Source: Antarctobacter heliothermus (GTDB lineage: Bacteria; Pseudomonadota; Alphaproteobacteria; Rhodobacterales; Rhodobacteraceae). Taken from it: DNA of 64,000 nt. Both the position numbers and the translations under genes were made by a program. Below the pieces are notes generated by a model. It made no database searches and was not told the origin of the DNA. It was given only the letters and a program-made list of their open reading frames with translations. Below are positions 34,931 to 45,600 of this stretch, piece after piece (the stretch's first letter is position 1; each line of letters begins with the position of its first letter). The stretch is from positions 3,477,001-3,541,000 of the forward strand of contig NZ_CP022540.1 of the NCBI RefSeq assembly GCF_002237555.1, in the 5' to 3' direction.

Positions 34931-34966
34931 GGCCTGTAACCGCGGTGATCCCGGCGCAGGCCTTTT
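34931..34966 (+). terminator. Hairpin and TTTT before the PKS operon
   Basis: GGCCTG pairs with CAGGCC across 20 bases that contain a further small CCG/CGG pairing, and TTTT follows. It lies just before the ribosome site of the first ORF of the operon. It could be a weak terminator for upstream transcription or an attenuator. Confidence 0.35.
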
Positions 34967-34981
34967 GAAAGGATCTACTCA

Positions 34982-35167
34982 ATGGCGCATGATCGACCCT
35001 GTGCCAAGCTGAATGAATTATTGGTGTTTTTTCTGATGGCGGACAGGGCGCCCGCAAATGTCACCCCGCAGGATGACGACGGAAATGGCGGTCTTGCCGA
35101 CCTCCCTCGGGTCGTCGCGCGGCCGACTGTTTCACCGCTTCTGTGGGCCCGCAAGGTGATCGCGTGA
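34982..35167 (+). CDS. Small ORF coupled to the first PKS gene
   Basis: A 61-residue ORF with GAAAGGAT 7 bases before its ATG. Its TGA overlaps the GTG of the next gene (GTGA), the same coupling used at the four PKS junctions. That is the main reason to call it real. The sequence (KLNELLVFFLMADRAPANV, then acidic, then PRVVARPTVSPLLW) has no recognised domain and is too short for an acyl carrier protein. It may be a leader that sets translation of the operon. Confidence 0.55.
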   Translation: MAHDRPCAKLNELLVFFLMADRAPANVTPQDDDGNGGLADLPRVVARPTVSPLLWARKVIA

Positions 35168-38100
35168 ACGAACACGACGAAGAGCGCAGCGTCGCGGTCA
35201 TCGGCATGGGGTGCCGGTTTCCCGGGCACGTCGACACGCCGCAGGCGTTCTGGGACCTCCTTCGCGACGGTCGCGACGCGATCGGCCCGATCCCCCCGGA
35301 CCGGATTGAGGTTGACCGGCTCTTTGACGGCGAACCCGCCATGCCGGGTCATATCATGTCGCGATACGGCGGCTATCTCGACCAGATCGACCATTTCGAT
35401 GCCGGTTTCTTCCACGTCTCCCCGCGCGAAGCGGCACGGATGGACCCGCAGCAGCGGCTGATCCTGGAAACCGCCTGGGAGGCGATGGAGGACAGCGGCA
35501 CTCCGGCAGATCGCCTCTCCGGCCGGCGGGTGGGCGTCTTCGTCGGGCAATGGCTGCATGATTTCGAGATGCGATTGCTCGCCGATCCCGAAATCACCGA
35601 TTTCGAGATGACCATCGGCAGCGGGCGTTACACGATCGCCGGCCGCCTCTCGAACCTGCTGAACCTCCAGGGGCCCAGCCTGGTTCTCGACACCGCCTGC
35701 GCCTCGTCGCTGACGGCGGTGCATCTGGCAGTGCAGTCGCTGCGGACCGGCGAGTCCGCAATGGCCTTCGCGGGCGGAGTGAACGTCATCCTAAACCCGC
35801 ATATCACCATCGGGTATTCGCAGGCTCGGATGATGGCGCCGGACGGGCACTGCAAGTTCGGCGACGCCGCTGCGGATGGCTATGTCCGCAGCGAGGGTGC
35901 TGGCATGATCCTGCTGAAACGCCTGAGCGACGCGCTGGCGGACGGCGACCGTATCCATGCGATCATCCGGGGCAGCGCGCTCAACAACGACGGCAATTCC
36001 AGCGGCAGTTTCGGTCGCCCCAGCCGTTTGGGCCAAGAGGCGTTGATTGCGGCCGCAGTCAAGGATGCCGGTGTCTTTCCCGCAAGCGTCGGCTATGTTG
36101 AGGCGCATGGCACCGGGACACGCACCGGCGACCCCGAGGAACTGGCCGCGCTGACGGCGGTACTGGGCCGGGACCGCGCCACGCCGCTTCGGGTCGGCTC
36201 GGTCAAGACCAATATCGGTCATACCGAGGGAGCCGCCGGGATCGCCGGGCTGATGAAGGCGGTGCTTGCGGTCAAGACCGGGGAAATCCCTGCTAGTCTG
36301 CATTTCCGGACACCTACCCCGGCCTTCGACTGGCCGGCGCATCCGGTCGAGGTCGCCGCCGAGACGACGCGATGGGACACGGCAGAGCGTATCGCGGGCA
36401 TCAGCGGATTCGGCATCTCCGGGTCGAACGCCCATGTGATCGTCCAGTCCGCGCTTGTCCGCGAGGTCCGCGGGACCGAGGCCACTGTGCGCCACGCCCC
36501 CGTATTGCCGGTCTCGGCGGACAGCGAGTCGGCGCTGCGGGCGTTGGCTCTGCGCCACGCCGACCTTCTGGAGAGTCAGGGAGACATCCCGGTGGCGGAC
36601 TGGTGCGCCGCCGCGGCCGACCGGCGCAGTGCACTCGGCTTTCGCGCCGCATTCCCGGTCGCCGACCGGTTCGCGCTCGTCGCCGCTCTGCGCGCCTTTG
36701 GCAATGGCGGCGCCCCGGCGTTATCGGGGCGTGCCCCGGCCCAAGGCGCACCCAGTATCGTGTTCGTGGCGCCGGGTCAGGGTGGCCAATGGGTCGGCAT
36801 GGCCCGCCACTTCCTGGACCATACGCCCGCGTTCCGCGCCGCCATTACCGAATGCGAAACCGCCCTCGGCGCGCTGGTCGACTGGTCCCTAACCGAACAA
36901 CTCCGCCTGGACAAGGACGCCGCGGGCTGGAAACTCGACAGAATCGAGGTGATCCAGCCGGTGCTCGCGGCGCTGGCCATCGGTTACGCGCGGCTCTGGA
37001 TCTCGCTGGGCGTGCGGCCCACCTGCGTGATCGGCCACAGCATGGGTGAGGTCGCGGCGGCGGCGATATCCGGCAGGCTGAGCGTGGCAGACGCAATGCG
37101 CGTGGTGGTCAATCGCAGCGCCCTGATGGCGCGGACCAGCGGCCAAGGGGGCATGGCGCTGGTCGAACTCGTCGGCGCGGATCTCGACACGCGCCTGTCT
37201 CCCTTCACCGGTCGCTTGTCCGTCGCGGCGTATAACAGCCCCCGCTCCTGCGTGATCTCCGGCGATGCCGGGGCGCTCGACGATCTGCTGGCAGAGCTGG
37301 AACGCGACGGGATATTCTGCCGCCGGATTAACGTGGATGTCGCCTCGCACGGCCCGCAGATGGCTGCGCTGGCAGAACCGCTTGACGCCGCGCTGCGCGG
37401 GATCGCGCCGGTTGAGGCTGGGTTGCCGATGTTCTCGACGGTCACGGGAGCGGCGGTCGGCGACGTGCCGCTCGATGCTGGTTACTGGACGCGGAACCTG
37501 TGCGAACCCGTCCGCTTCGTCGATGCGGTCTCGGCCGCGCTCGACGCTGGCGCCTCCGCTTTTGTCGAGCTTGGCCCGAACCCGGTGCTGATGGCATCGG
37601 TCGAACAAATCCTTGCCGGCGCGGGACGGGACCCCGCCCTGGTGGTGAGCGAGCGGCGCGACCGGGCGGCCGACGAGGTGCTGGCCGAGGGCATTGCGCG
37701 GCTCTGGGTGTCTGGGGTCAAGGTCGACTGGGCGGCCTATGCGCCGCCTTCCAGCACCGACATCCCGCTGCCGTTCTATCCCTGGCAGCGAGAGCGACAC
37801 TGGCACGAGGCGGCCGACCTGCGCCCCGGCGGCATGTCGGCACGGGCCCCGCAAATGCCGGAGGCAACGCGCGCCCTGCTGCACGAAATCCGCTGGACAG
37901 AGGCCCCGCAGAGCACCGTGCCGGCCTCTCCGGCACCCGGATCCTGGCTCCTGCTCGGAGACCCGCAGGTCTGCACCCCAATCGCGGAAGCGCTGTCCGC
38001 CCACGGCGCATCGGCGCGCATCGCCCCGCTGGATGCCGCGCGCGCGGCGATGGGCGACGCGGGGGACACCGCCAGTGTCCTGGTGGTCGCCCCGGACGCG

Positions 38101-39678
38101 GGCGCGGGCTTCCTGCCGGTTGCCATCGTGAAGGACCTGCGCGACAGCGGCCTGAGCCCCGACAGGCTCGTCTTCGTGACGCGGGGCGCGACTCTGGCTC
38201 GCGGCGACGCGCAGCCCGTCGTGGTGGACCAGGCCGCGCTGGTCGGTGCGGCCCGCGTGGTGGCGGAGGAACACCCCGAGCTTGCCATCCGCTTGATCGA
38301 TGCCGAAGCTGGCCCACTGTCGGCAAACAGCGCCGCGGCGATCGCCGCTCAGGCGCTTGCCGCGGACGCAGAGCAGGAAATCGCGCTGCGTGGCAGCACC
38401 GCCCTGGTGCCCCGGATCGGCCCGATGGAGGGGCGCTCCACGCTGCGACCGGGCTTTGCGCTGCGCCCCGATGCCGCCTACCTGGTCACCGGTGGCCTCA
38501 GCGCGCTTGGCCTGCGGGCCGCGTCCTGCCTGGTCCGGGCCGGGGCGCGGCATGTCGTGCTGCTGTCACGCCGCCCCCTGCCGCCCCGCGCGGAATGGCG
38601 CCAGGCGATGAACGATCCAGAGACAGAGCGTCGGATCTCAGGGATCGTCGCGCTGGAGGCAGCCGGCGCCACAGTGGAAATCGCAACCGCCGACGTTTCG
38701 GACGAGACCGCGATGCGCGCTTTGCTGGCAGAGCGGGAGGCAGCCTTGCGCCCGTCAATCGGCGGGCTGGTCCACCTCGCCACCGCCTATGACACCCGGC
38801 TGGCTACGGAAATGGATCGGGAGTCCTACGCGCGATCGGTGATGACCAAGCTGGAGGGCGCGAGGACACTGGACCGCCTATTTCCAGAGCTCGACCTGTT
38901 TGTCCTCTACTCCTCGACGATGACCTTCGTGCCGCATCAGGGGCTCGCCGGGTACGCGGCGGCCAATTGCGGACTCGACGCGCTGGCCGCTGACCGCCGG
39001 GCGCGCGGCCAGCACGCGCTGAGCGTCGCTTGGGGTCCGTGGAACGCGCTGGGGCGCGCGGCGCTCGACCATGTCGCGGACGAGTTCGAGGCGCGAGGCG
39101 AGCTGTTTCTCGAACCCGAGGAAGGCGACGCGCTGCTGAGCCATCTGATATTCCGAGAGGTCGGGCCGACCGTCTCGTGCTTCAGGATGGACTGGGCGCG
39201 TTTCGCAGAAAGCCGCAGGGGCCGCGCGATGGATCTCTTCGCGGACCTCGTCGCACCCGGAAGCGGGTCGGCGGAGGATGCGACCGAGTTTTCGGCGCTG
39301 ACCGGACGCCAACGCCGTAAAGCGGCAGAGCGGTTTGTGCCAGAGGCGGTGCGCCAAGTCCTGTCTCTGGGCGCGGGCGAGGTCGATCTCGACCGGCCGC
39401 TGGGGCATCTGGGTCTCAACTCGCTGATGGCCATCGAACTGCGCAACGCACTGGAGAAATCCGTCGGGCGGCCGCTGCCCGCGACGCTGGCCTGGAGCTA
39501 TCCCACCGCCGGCGCGCTGATCGAGTACCTGGCTGCCGACGCAGCGGCCCAACCCGCCGCCCCCCCGGATACGGCCCCCGCCGCCGCCACGCCTGGCGAC
39601 CTGGCCCAGGATCTGTCGAAAATGGCCGACATGAGCGACGAAGAGGCGCTGGCGGCGCTGATGGGGGGCGACCGATGA
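35164..39678 (+). CDS. Type I polyketide synthase, module KS-AT-KR-ACP
   Basis: A 1,504-residue single-module PKS. KS is about residues 7-430 with Cys179 (DTACASS), His315 (EAHGTGT) and His353 (NIGHTEG). AT is about 520-815 with Ser626 in GHSMG and VASH at 726-729. KR is about 900-1300 with GGLSALG (1110-1116), Ser1251, Tyr1264 and Asn1268. ACP has Ser1420 in LGLNSL. No DH, ER or methyltransferase. The KS begins almost at the N-terminus, with no docking helix, as expected for the first extender in a relay; the KS has a normal Cys, so it is not a decarboxylating loading KS. The C-terminal tail (DMSDEEALAALMGG) looks like a docking helix. GTG 35164 is chosen because AAGGTGATC lies just upstream. 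The acyl starter is unknown. Confidence 0.93.
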   Translation: MNEHDEERSVAVIGMGCRFPGHVDTPQAFWDLLRDGRDAIGPIPPDRIEVDRLFDGEPAMPGHIMSRYGGYLDQIDHFDAGFFHVSPREAARMDPQQRLILETAWEAMEDSGTPADRLSGRRVGVFVGQWLHDFEMRLLADPEITDFEMTIGSGRYTIAGRLSNLLNLQGPSLVLDTACASSLTAVHLAVQSLRTGESAMAFAGGVNVILNPHITIGYSQARMMAPDGHCKFGDAAADGYVRSEGAGMILLKRLSDALADGDRIHAIIRGSALNNDGNSSGSFGRPSRLGQEALIAAAVKDAGVFPASVGYVEAHGTGTRTGDPEELAALTAVLGRDRATPLRVGSVKTNIGHTEGAAGIAGLMKAVLAVKTGEIPASLHFRTPTPAFDWPAHPVEVAAETTRWDTAERIAGISGFGISGSNAHVIVQSALVREVRGTEATVRHAPVLPVSADSESALRALALRHADLLESQGDIPVADWCAAAADRRSALGFRAAFPVADRFALVAALRAFGNGGAPALSGRAPAQGAPSIVFVAPGQGGQWVGMARHFLDHTPAFRAAITECETALGALVDWSLTEQLRLDKDAAGWKLDRIEVIQPVLAALAIGYARLWISLGVRPTCVIGHSMGEVAAAAISGRLSVADAMRVVVNRSALMARTSGQGGMALVELVGADLDTRLSPFTGRLSVAAYNSPRSCVISGDAGALDDLLAELERDGIFCRRINVDVASHGPQMAALAEPLDAALRGIAPVEAGLPMFSTVTGAAVGDVPLDAGYWTRNLCEPVRFVDAVSAALDAGASAFVELGPNPVLMASVEQILAGAGRDPALVVSERRDRAADEVLAEGIARLWVSGVKVDWAAYAPPSSTDIPLPFYPWQRERHWHEAADLRPGGMSARAPQMPEATRALLHEIRWTEAPQSTVPASPAPGSWLLLGDPQVCTPIAEALSAHGASARIAPLDAARAAMGDAGDTASVLVVAPDAGAGFLPVAIVKDLRDSGLSPDRLVFVTRGATLARGDAQPVVVDQAALVGAARVVAEEHPELAIRLIDAEAGPLSANSAAAIAAQALAADAEQEIALRGSTALVPRIGPMEGRSTLRPGFALRPDAAYLVTGGLSALGLRAASCLVRAGARHVVLLSRRPLPPRAEWRQAMNDPETERRISGIVALEAAGATVEIATADVSDETAMRALLAEREAALRPSIGGLVHLATAYDTRLATEMDRESYARSVMTKLEGARTLDRLFPELDLFVLYSSTMTFVPHQGLAGYAAANCGLDALAADRRARGQHALSVAWGPWNALGRAALDHVADEFEARGELFLEPEEGDALLSHLIFREVGPTVSCFRMDWARFAESRRGRAMDLFADLVAPGSGSAEDATEFSALTGRQRRKAAERFVPEAVRQVLSLGAGEVDLDRPLGHLGLNSLMAIELRNALEKSVGRPLPATLAWSYPTAGALIEYLAADAAAQPAAPPDTAPAAATPGDLAQDLSKMADMSDEEALAALMGGDR

Positions 39679-42600
39679 GCGGCAAGGACGAACATTCGGG
39701 CCGCGTCTCGGCGGTCAAGCTGGCGCTGATGGCCCGCACGGCGCGCGCGCAGGCCGGCCGCGCGCTGGCCGCCGACCCCATCGCCATCGTCGGGATGGGC
39801 TGTCGGGTGCCCGGCGGCGCCGACACGCCCGAGAGCTTCTGGTCCTTCTTGCTCGAAGAGCGCAACGTCACGCGGCCGGTTCCGGCCGACCGCTGGGACG
39901 CGGCGCGCTGGCATGCCGATGGCCCCGACACGCCCGGCCGCAGCACCGCCAATGCGGCGGCGTTCCTCGACCGGATCGACGGGTTCGACTCCGACTATTT
40001 CGGTATCCCAGCGCGCGAGGCCGATCAGATGGACCCCCAGCAGCGGCTGTTTCTCGAAGTGGCGACCGAATCCATTGAGAATGCCGGACTGCGCTTCGAG
40101 GACCTGCGCCGCAGCCGCACCGGGGTCTTCGCGGCGAGCTATCACAACGATTATGCACAGATGCTGTATCGCGATCCCGACGCGATGGACCAGCGGACAC
40201 TGACCGGCACGCTGCACAGCGTTCTGGCGAACCGGGTTTCCTACCTGTTTGACCTGCGCGGCCCCAGCATCTCCATCGATACCGCCTGTTCGGCCTCTCT
40301 GGTCGCGGTGCACCAGGCCTGCCAGAGCCTGCGGACCGGCGAATGTGACCTCGCTCTGGCCGGGGGCGTGTCGGTGATGTTGGCGCCCGAACTGATGGTC
40401 TCCATGTCGCGATTGGGTTTTCTCGCGCCCGACGGGTGCTGCAAGACCTTCGATGCCAGCGCCGACGGATTCGGTCGCGGCGAAGGTGCCGGGGTGCTGA
40501 CGTTGAAGCGGTTGTCGGACGCGCTGGCCGACCGTGACAGGGTCTGGGCGGTCATCCGCGGTTCGGCCGTCAACCAGGACGGAGAGTCGACGCTGCTGGC
40601 CGCGCCCAACGGGCAGGCGCAGGCGGCGTTGATCCGCGAGGCGGTGACTGCGGCGCAGATCGCGGTCGAGGACCTGGTCTATGTGGAAACCCACGGCACC
40701 GGCACCGCGCTTGGCGATCCGATCGAGGTCGGCGCGCTGGCCGAGACGGTGGGTGCCGCCGCGCCAGACCGGCCCGATTGCGTGCTGGGGGCGGTGAAGG
40801 CAAATATCGGCCACCTGGAGGCCGCCGCCGGGGTCGTCGGCATGATCAAGGCGGCACTGGTGCTTGCCCACCGGACCGTGCCCGCGCAACCCAACTTCCG
40901 CGCGCTGAACCCGCATATCGACCTTTCCGGCACTCGCCTCAAGATCGCCGATGCGCAACGCCCCCTGCCCGCCACCGCCGGTCCCCCGGTGGCCGGGGTC
41001 AGTTCCTTCGGGGTCGGCGGCACCAATGCGCATGTGCTGTTGGAGGCCGCGTCGGCGCAAACCGGCAGCTCCCCCGAGGCGGCGACCCGAAAGCCATGGA
41101 TTCTGCCGCTCTCGGCCCGCTCGCCGGCGGCGCTGGAGGCAACGGCGCGGGATTGGGCGCGACTGCTTGCGGCCTCTGAGCCGCCGCTCGAGGACCTCTG
41201 TTTCACCGCTGCGACCCGGCGCAGCCACCATGCGCATCGCCTTGCCGTCACCGGCGCCGACCGCAAGGAGATGGCCGACCGGCTGGCGCAGAAGCTGCAG
41301 CAGGGACTGGCGCCTGAATCGCGCGGCAAGCTCTGTCTTGTGTTCTGCGGGCAGGGTCCGCAGCATCCCGGCATGGGGCTGGACCTGATCGAGGCCGAGC
41401 CCGGCTTTGCCCGCCATCTGGAGCGCTGCGACACCTTGATCCGCGCCGTTGCCGGGTGGTCTCTGCTGGAGGAACTGGCGACACCGGAGGCGCTGCACCG
41501 CACCTCGGTCGCGCAGCCCGCGCTTGTCGCCTTGCAGACCGGGCTGGCCGCGCTTCTGCGGGACTGGGGATATGTTCCGGACGTCGTGATCGGCCATAGC
41601 ATCGGCGAGGTCGCCGCCTTTGAGGCGGCGGGACTGCTGTCGCTGGACGAGGCGTTGAGGATTGCCTGCCATCGCGGCCGCATCATGCAGGCCGCCGAAG
41701 GAACTGGCGGCATGGCCTCGGTTCCGATCGACGCCGCCACCGCGCGGGCGCTGGTGGCGCGCCACGACGGCGCGCTCAGCATCGGGGCGGTCAACGGACC
41801 GCGCGACATCGTGCTGTCCGGCGAGACCGGGGCGCTGGACGACGCCTTGGGCGCGCTGGAATCGCAAGGCGTCCAGCACCGCCGCCTGCCCGTCCGCTAT
41901 GCCTTCCACAGCGACCGGATGGCCGGGTTCGACACGCAGCTGGTCTCGGCCCTTGGGCGGGTGGCGATCGACGGCCCGGCCCGGTCGCGTGTGCTGTCGA
42001 CCGTCACCGGCGCCGAAGTCGCGCAGCCTGATGCCGGGCATTTCGCGCGCGGCATACGCTCCACCGTGCGCTTCGCCGAGGCCATCGCGGGCGCGGCCGA
42101 GGACGGCGCGGGCGTGTTCGTCGAGATCGGCCCGCACCCGGTGCTGGGCGCTTCGATCGCGGCCTGTCTCGAAGAGGCGGGCGGCAGCGCCGGAACCATC
42201 CTGCCGACCCTGCGCCGGGGGCAGCCCGCTGCCGCGCGCATGGCCGAGACCGCCGCGCGGCTCTTTGGATCGGGGCGCAACCCGGACTGGCAGGCGCTGC
42301 TGCCTGCAGGCGGGCGCGTCACCTCGCTGCCGCGTTACCCGTGGCAACACCGCCGCCACTGGCGCGAGGTTCAGAACGCGGCCACGCCAAGCGACGGGCA
42401 CGTTACCGGGCACAACACCGGGCACCCCATGCTGGGCAACCGGCTCGACATAGCGGCGCAGGATCTTGTGGTGTTCGAGGGCGGACTTTCCGTGCGGACC
42501 GGCTGGCTGGCCGATCACCGGATCTTTGGTCGGGTCCTGATGCCCGGCGCTGCCGCGATGGAACTGCTGGCCGCAGCCGTGCAGACCCTGTCCGGTGCGG

Positions 42601-45600
42601 CGGCCTGCCTTGTCGATTTCGCCATGCTCGCCCCCCTGCCGATCCCCGAAGCCGCGGAAAGCGGGCTGCGCTGGCAGGTGATCGCTCAGGAACGCGACGG
42701 CACCTGGCGGCTGAAGCTGGTCGTTCCCTCCGAAGGCGCGGTCGGGGCGGGACGTGTCATCGCCGAGGCCCGCTCTGCCCCCGCCGAGGCGGTGGAGAGC
42801 GCCGCGACGGCAGTTGTGCCGGGACCTGCCGGTTCCGGACACGCCGTTCCGGACACACTCATCGCGGATCGCTTCCGCGAGGGCGGTGCAGAGTTCGGTC
42901 CGGCCTTCCGTCTGCTAAGGGACGTCCATGCACGGGACGGCATTGCCACTGGCCGGGTGTACCTGCCGGAGGGGTTGGATCAACAGGCGCATCTGCTGCA
43001 TCCGGCCGCCCTCGACGCGGGCGTGCAACTAGCCGTTCTGGCTGCGGGCGAAGCGCGCGGCGGCACCTTACTGCCCGTGGGCGCGCAGAGCGTCCGGTTG
43101 CCGGGCGCGATGCCCCCAGGCGACCTGACCGCCACGGCGACGCTGAGGGCGCAGCCCGCCGACGGCCCGCTGATCGCGGATGTGGTGTTCGCGGCGGTCG
43201 ATGGAACGGCCGCCGGGCAGATCACGGGATTGCGTTTGGCAGAGGCCGATGCGCGCGCGCTGGAAAACGCTACCGCGCAGCCCCCCCAGGTCTGCCGCGT
43301 GGTCTGGCGGGAACTCGCAAGGGGACAAGAGACCCAAGCGCCGGCATCTTGGCTGGTGATCGCGACCGAAAAGGCGGGCGAGCCGTTGGTTTGCGCCTTG
43401 CACGAACGAGGTACCCCGGCGCGGCGGGTCGATCCGGACGCGTCGGACGTCATGCTTGCAAAGGCGGTGGAAGAAACCACAGTTGTCGAAGGTCCGTGCC
43501 AGGTTCTCGAACTGCCGTGGACCGGGACGGATGGCGATCCCGAACAGGCCGTCGCCGCCGCGCTGCGACGGTTGCAGGTCTTTGTTTCCCACCCGTCGCC
43601 GCGCCTACGCCTTGCCCTCGCGACCCGAGGTGCCTGCGCCACCGGGGCGGAAACCGGGGGCGCGCGCATCTCCTGCGCCGAGGCGGCGTTGCAGGCGTTC
43701 TATGCCACCGCTTCGACAGAACATCCGGAATTGGGCATCAACCTCATCGACCTCGACCCCTCCGGCGAGATCGCGCCGAGACAACTGGCCGACGATCTTG
43801 CAGAGTGCCTGAGCCATGTCGGTCCGGCCCGCATCGCCTTGCGCGGCAAGGCGCGGCTCACCCCGGTGCTCGAGCCCGTGTCCCGCGACGCACCGCCCGG
43901 CCCGCGCGCGCTGCTTCGCGCGCCCGACGGCGGGATCGACGGGTTGTCGCTCGCGGCTAACGCCCCGCGCGCCCTGGCACCAGGCGAGGTGCGGGTCGCG
44001 GTGCGGGCAGCCGGGCTGAACTTCCGCGACGTGCTCTCTACGATGGGAATGCTGCCCGGCAAGCTGCCGCCGCTTGGTGTCGAGATGGCGGGCGAAGTGA
44101 TCGAGACCACCGGCGATGCCGGTGGCCTGACCCCCGGAGACCGCGTGTTCGGCTATGCGCCCGGCGCCCTGGCCGAAGAGGTCATCGCACGGGTCGACAT
44201 GCTCAAGCGGACGCCCGAGGGCATCTCGGACCCGATTGCGGCCGGCCTGACAGTGATTTTCGGGACGGCGCTTTATGGGTTGGACGATCTCGCCGGCCTG
44301 CGGGCGGGCGAGCGGGTGCTGATCCATGCCGGAACCGGCGGGGTCGGCATGGCCGCGATCCAGATCGCGCTGGCCCGTGGCGCCGAGGTCTACGCCACCG
44401 CTGGCACCGAGGGAAAGCGCGCGCTGCTGCGGGATATGGGGGTCGCGCGCGCGATGGATTCGCGGTCGACAGATTTCGAGTCCGGGATAGCCGAGGCGAC
44501 CGGCGGCAAGGGAGTCGACGTGGTGCTGAACGCGCTGGCAGGGGAATTCATCCCGGCCAGCGTGCGATGCCTGTCGGCCACCGGCCGCTTCCTCGAACTG
44601 GGCAAACGCGACCTGATGCGTCCCGAAGATTTCGCCGCGTTGCGGCCCGACGCCACTTATCACGTCTACGACCTGGGACAGAGCACAGAACGGGACCCCG
44701 CGCTGATGTCCGGGCTTCTGGACAAGCTGCTGAACGGGCTGGCGGATGGCAGTCTGCACCCCGTGCCGACCAGGGCGTTCGGGCTGGATCGCAGCGGCGA
44801 GGCGATGCGCTTTATGGCCGCGGCGCAACATGTCGGAAAGATCGTGATCGGCATGCCGCCGCGTACGGCAGACGGGCTGCGGTCCGACGCCACTTACTGG
44901 ATCACCGGCGGCCTTGGCGGGCTGGGCCTTTGCACGGCGCGTTGGCTGGCTGGGCGCGGGGCGCGGCATATCCTGTTGACCGGGCGTACGCCGCCCGGCG
45001 CGGCGGCCCGCGAGGCGATGGCCGAAATCGAAGCGATGGGGGTGAGCCTGCGAACGCTCCGCGCCGATGCGGGCGACGCGGCGGATACCGCGCGGGTGCT
45101 GGCCGAGACCGCGGAAACCATGCCGCCGCTGCGCGGAATCGTTCATGCGGCTGGGGCGCTGCGGGACGGGCCGGTCTCCACCCGGACGCCGGAGGACGTC
45201 GCGGCAGTGTTGGGGGGTAAGCTGGGTGGCGCGCTGACGCTCGACCGGTTGACCCGCGACCTGCCGCTAGATTTCTTCATTCTCTATTCCGCCGCCGCAA
45301 GCTTCCTCGGCGCACCGGGGCAGACTCTTTATACTGCGGCCAATGCCGGTCTCGACGCGCTGGCCCTGTCGCGCCACCGCGAGGGGCTGCCGGCGCTGTC
45401 CGTCGCCTGGGGCCGCTGGTCAGACGTGGGCATGGCGGCCCGGCTGGCGGAGGCGGGAAACGACGGGTGGCAGCGGCGCGGGTTGGGGGCAATCACGCCG
45501 GAGACCGGCTTTGCCCCGGTCGAAAACCTGCTCGCATCAGGGACGCCCGCCGCACTGGTGGCGGCTGTGGACTGGACCCGGCTGGTCGCCACAGCACCTG

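Noticed and set aside
35164..36470. First PKS as a decarboxylating loading module
   Set aside because: Its ketosynthase has a normal active-site Cys179 (not Gln), so it should condense rather than load.
39498..42842. Very long minus-strand frame (1,114 codons) inside the PKS genes
   Set aside because: It is antisense to clear PKS domains. Long shadow frames are expected in GC-rich coding DNA, and it has no family resemblance.
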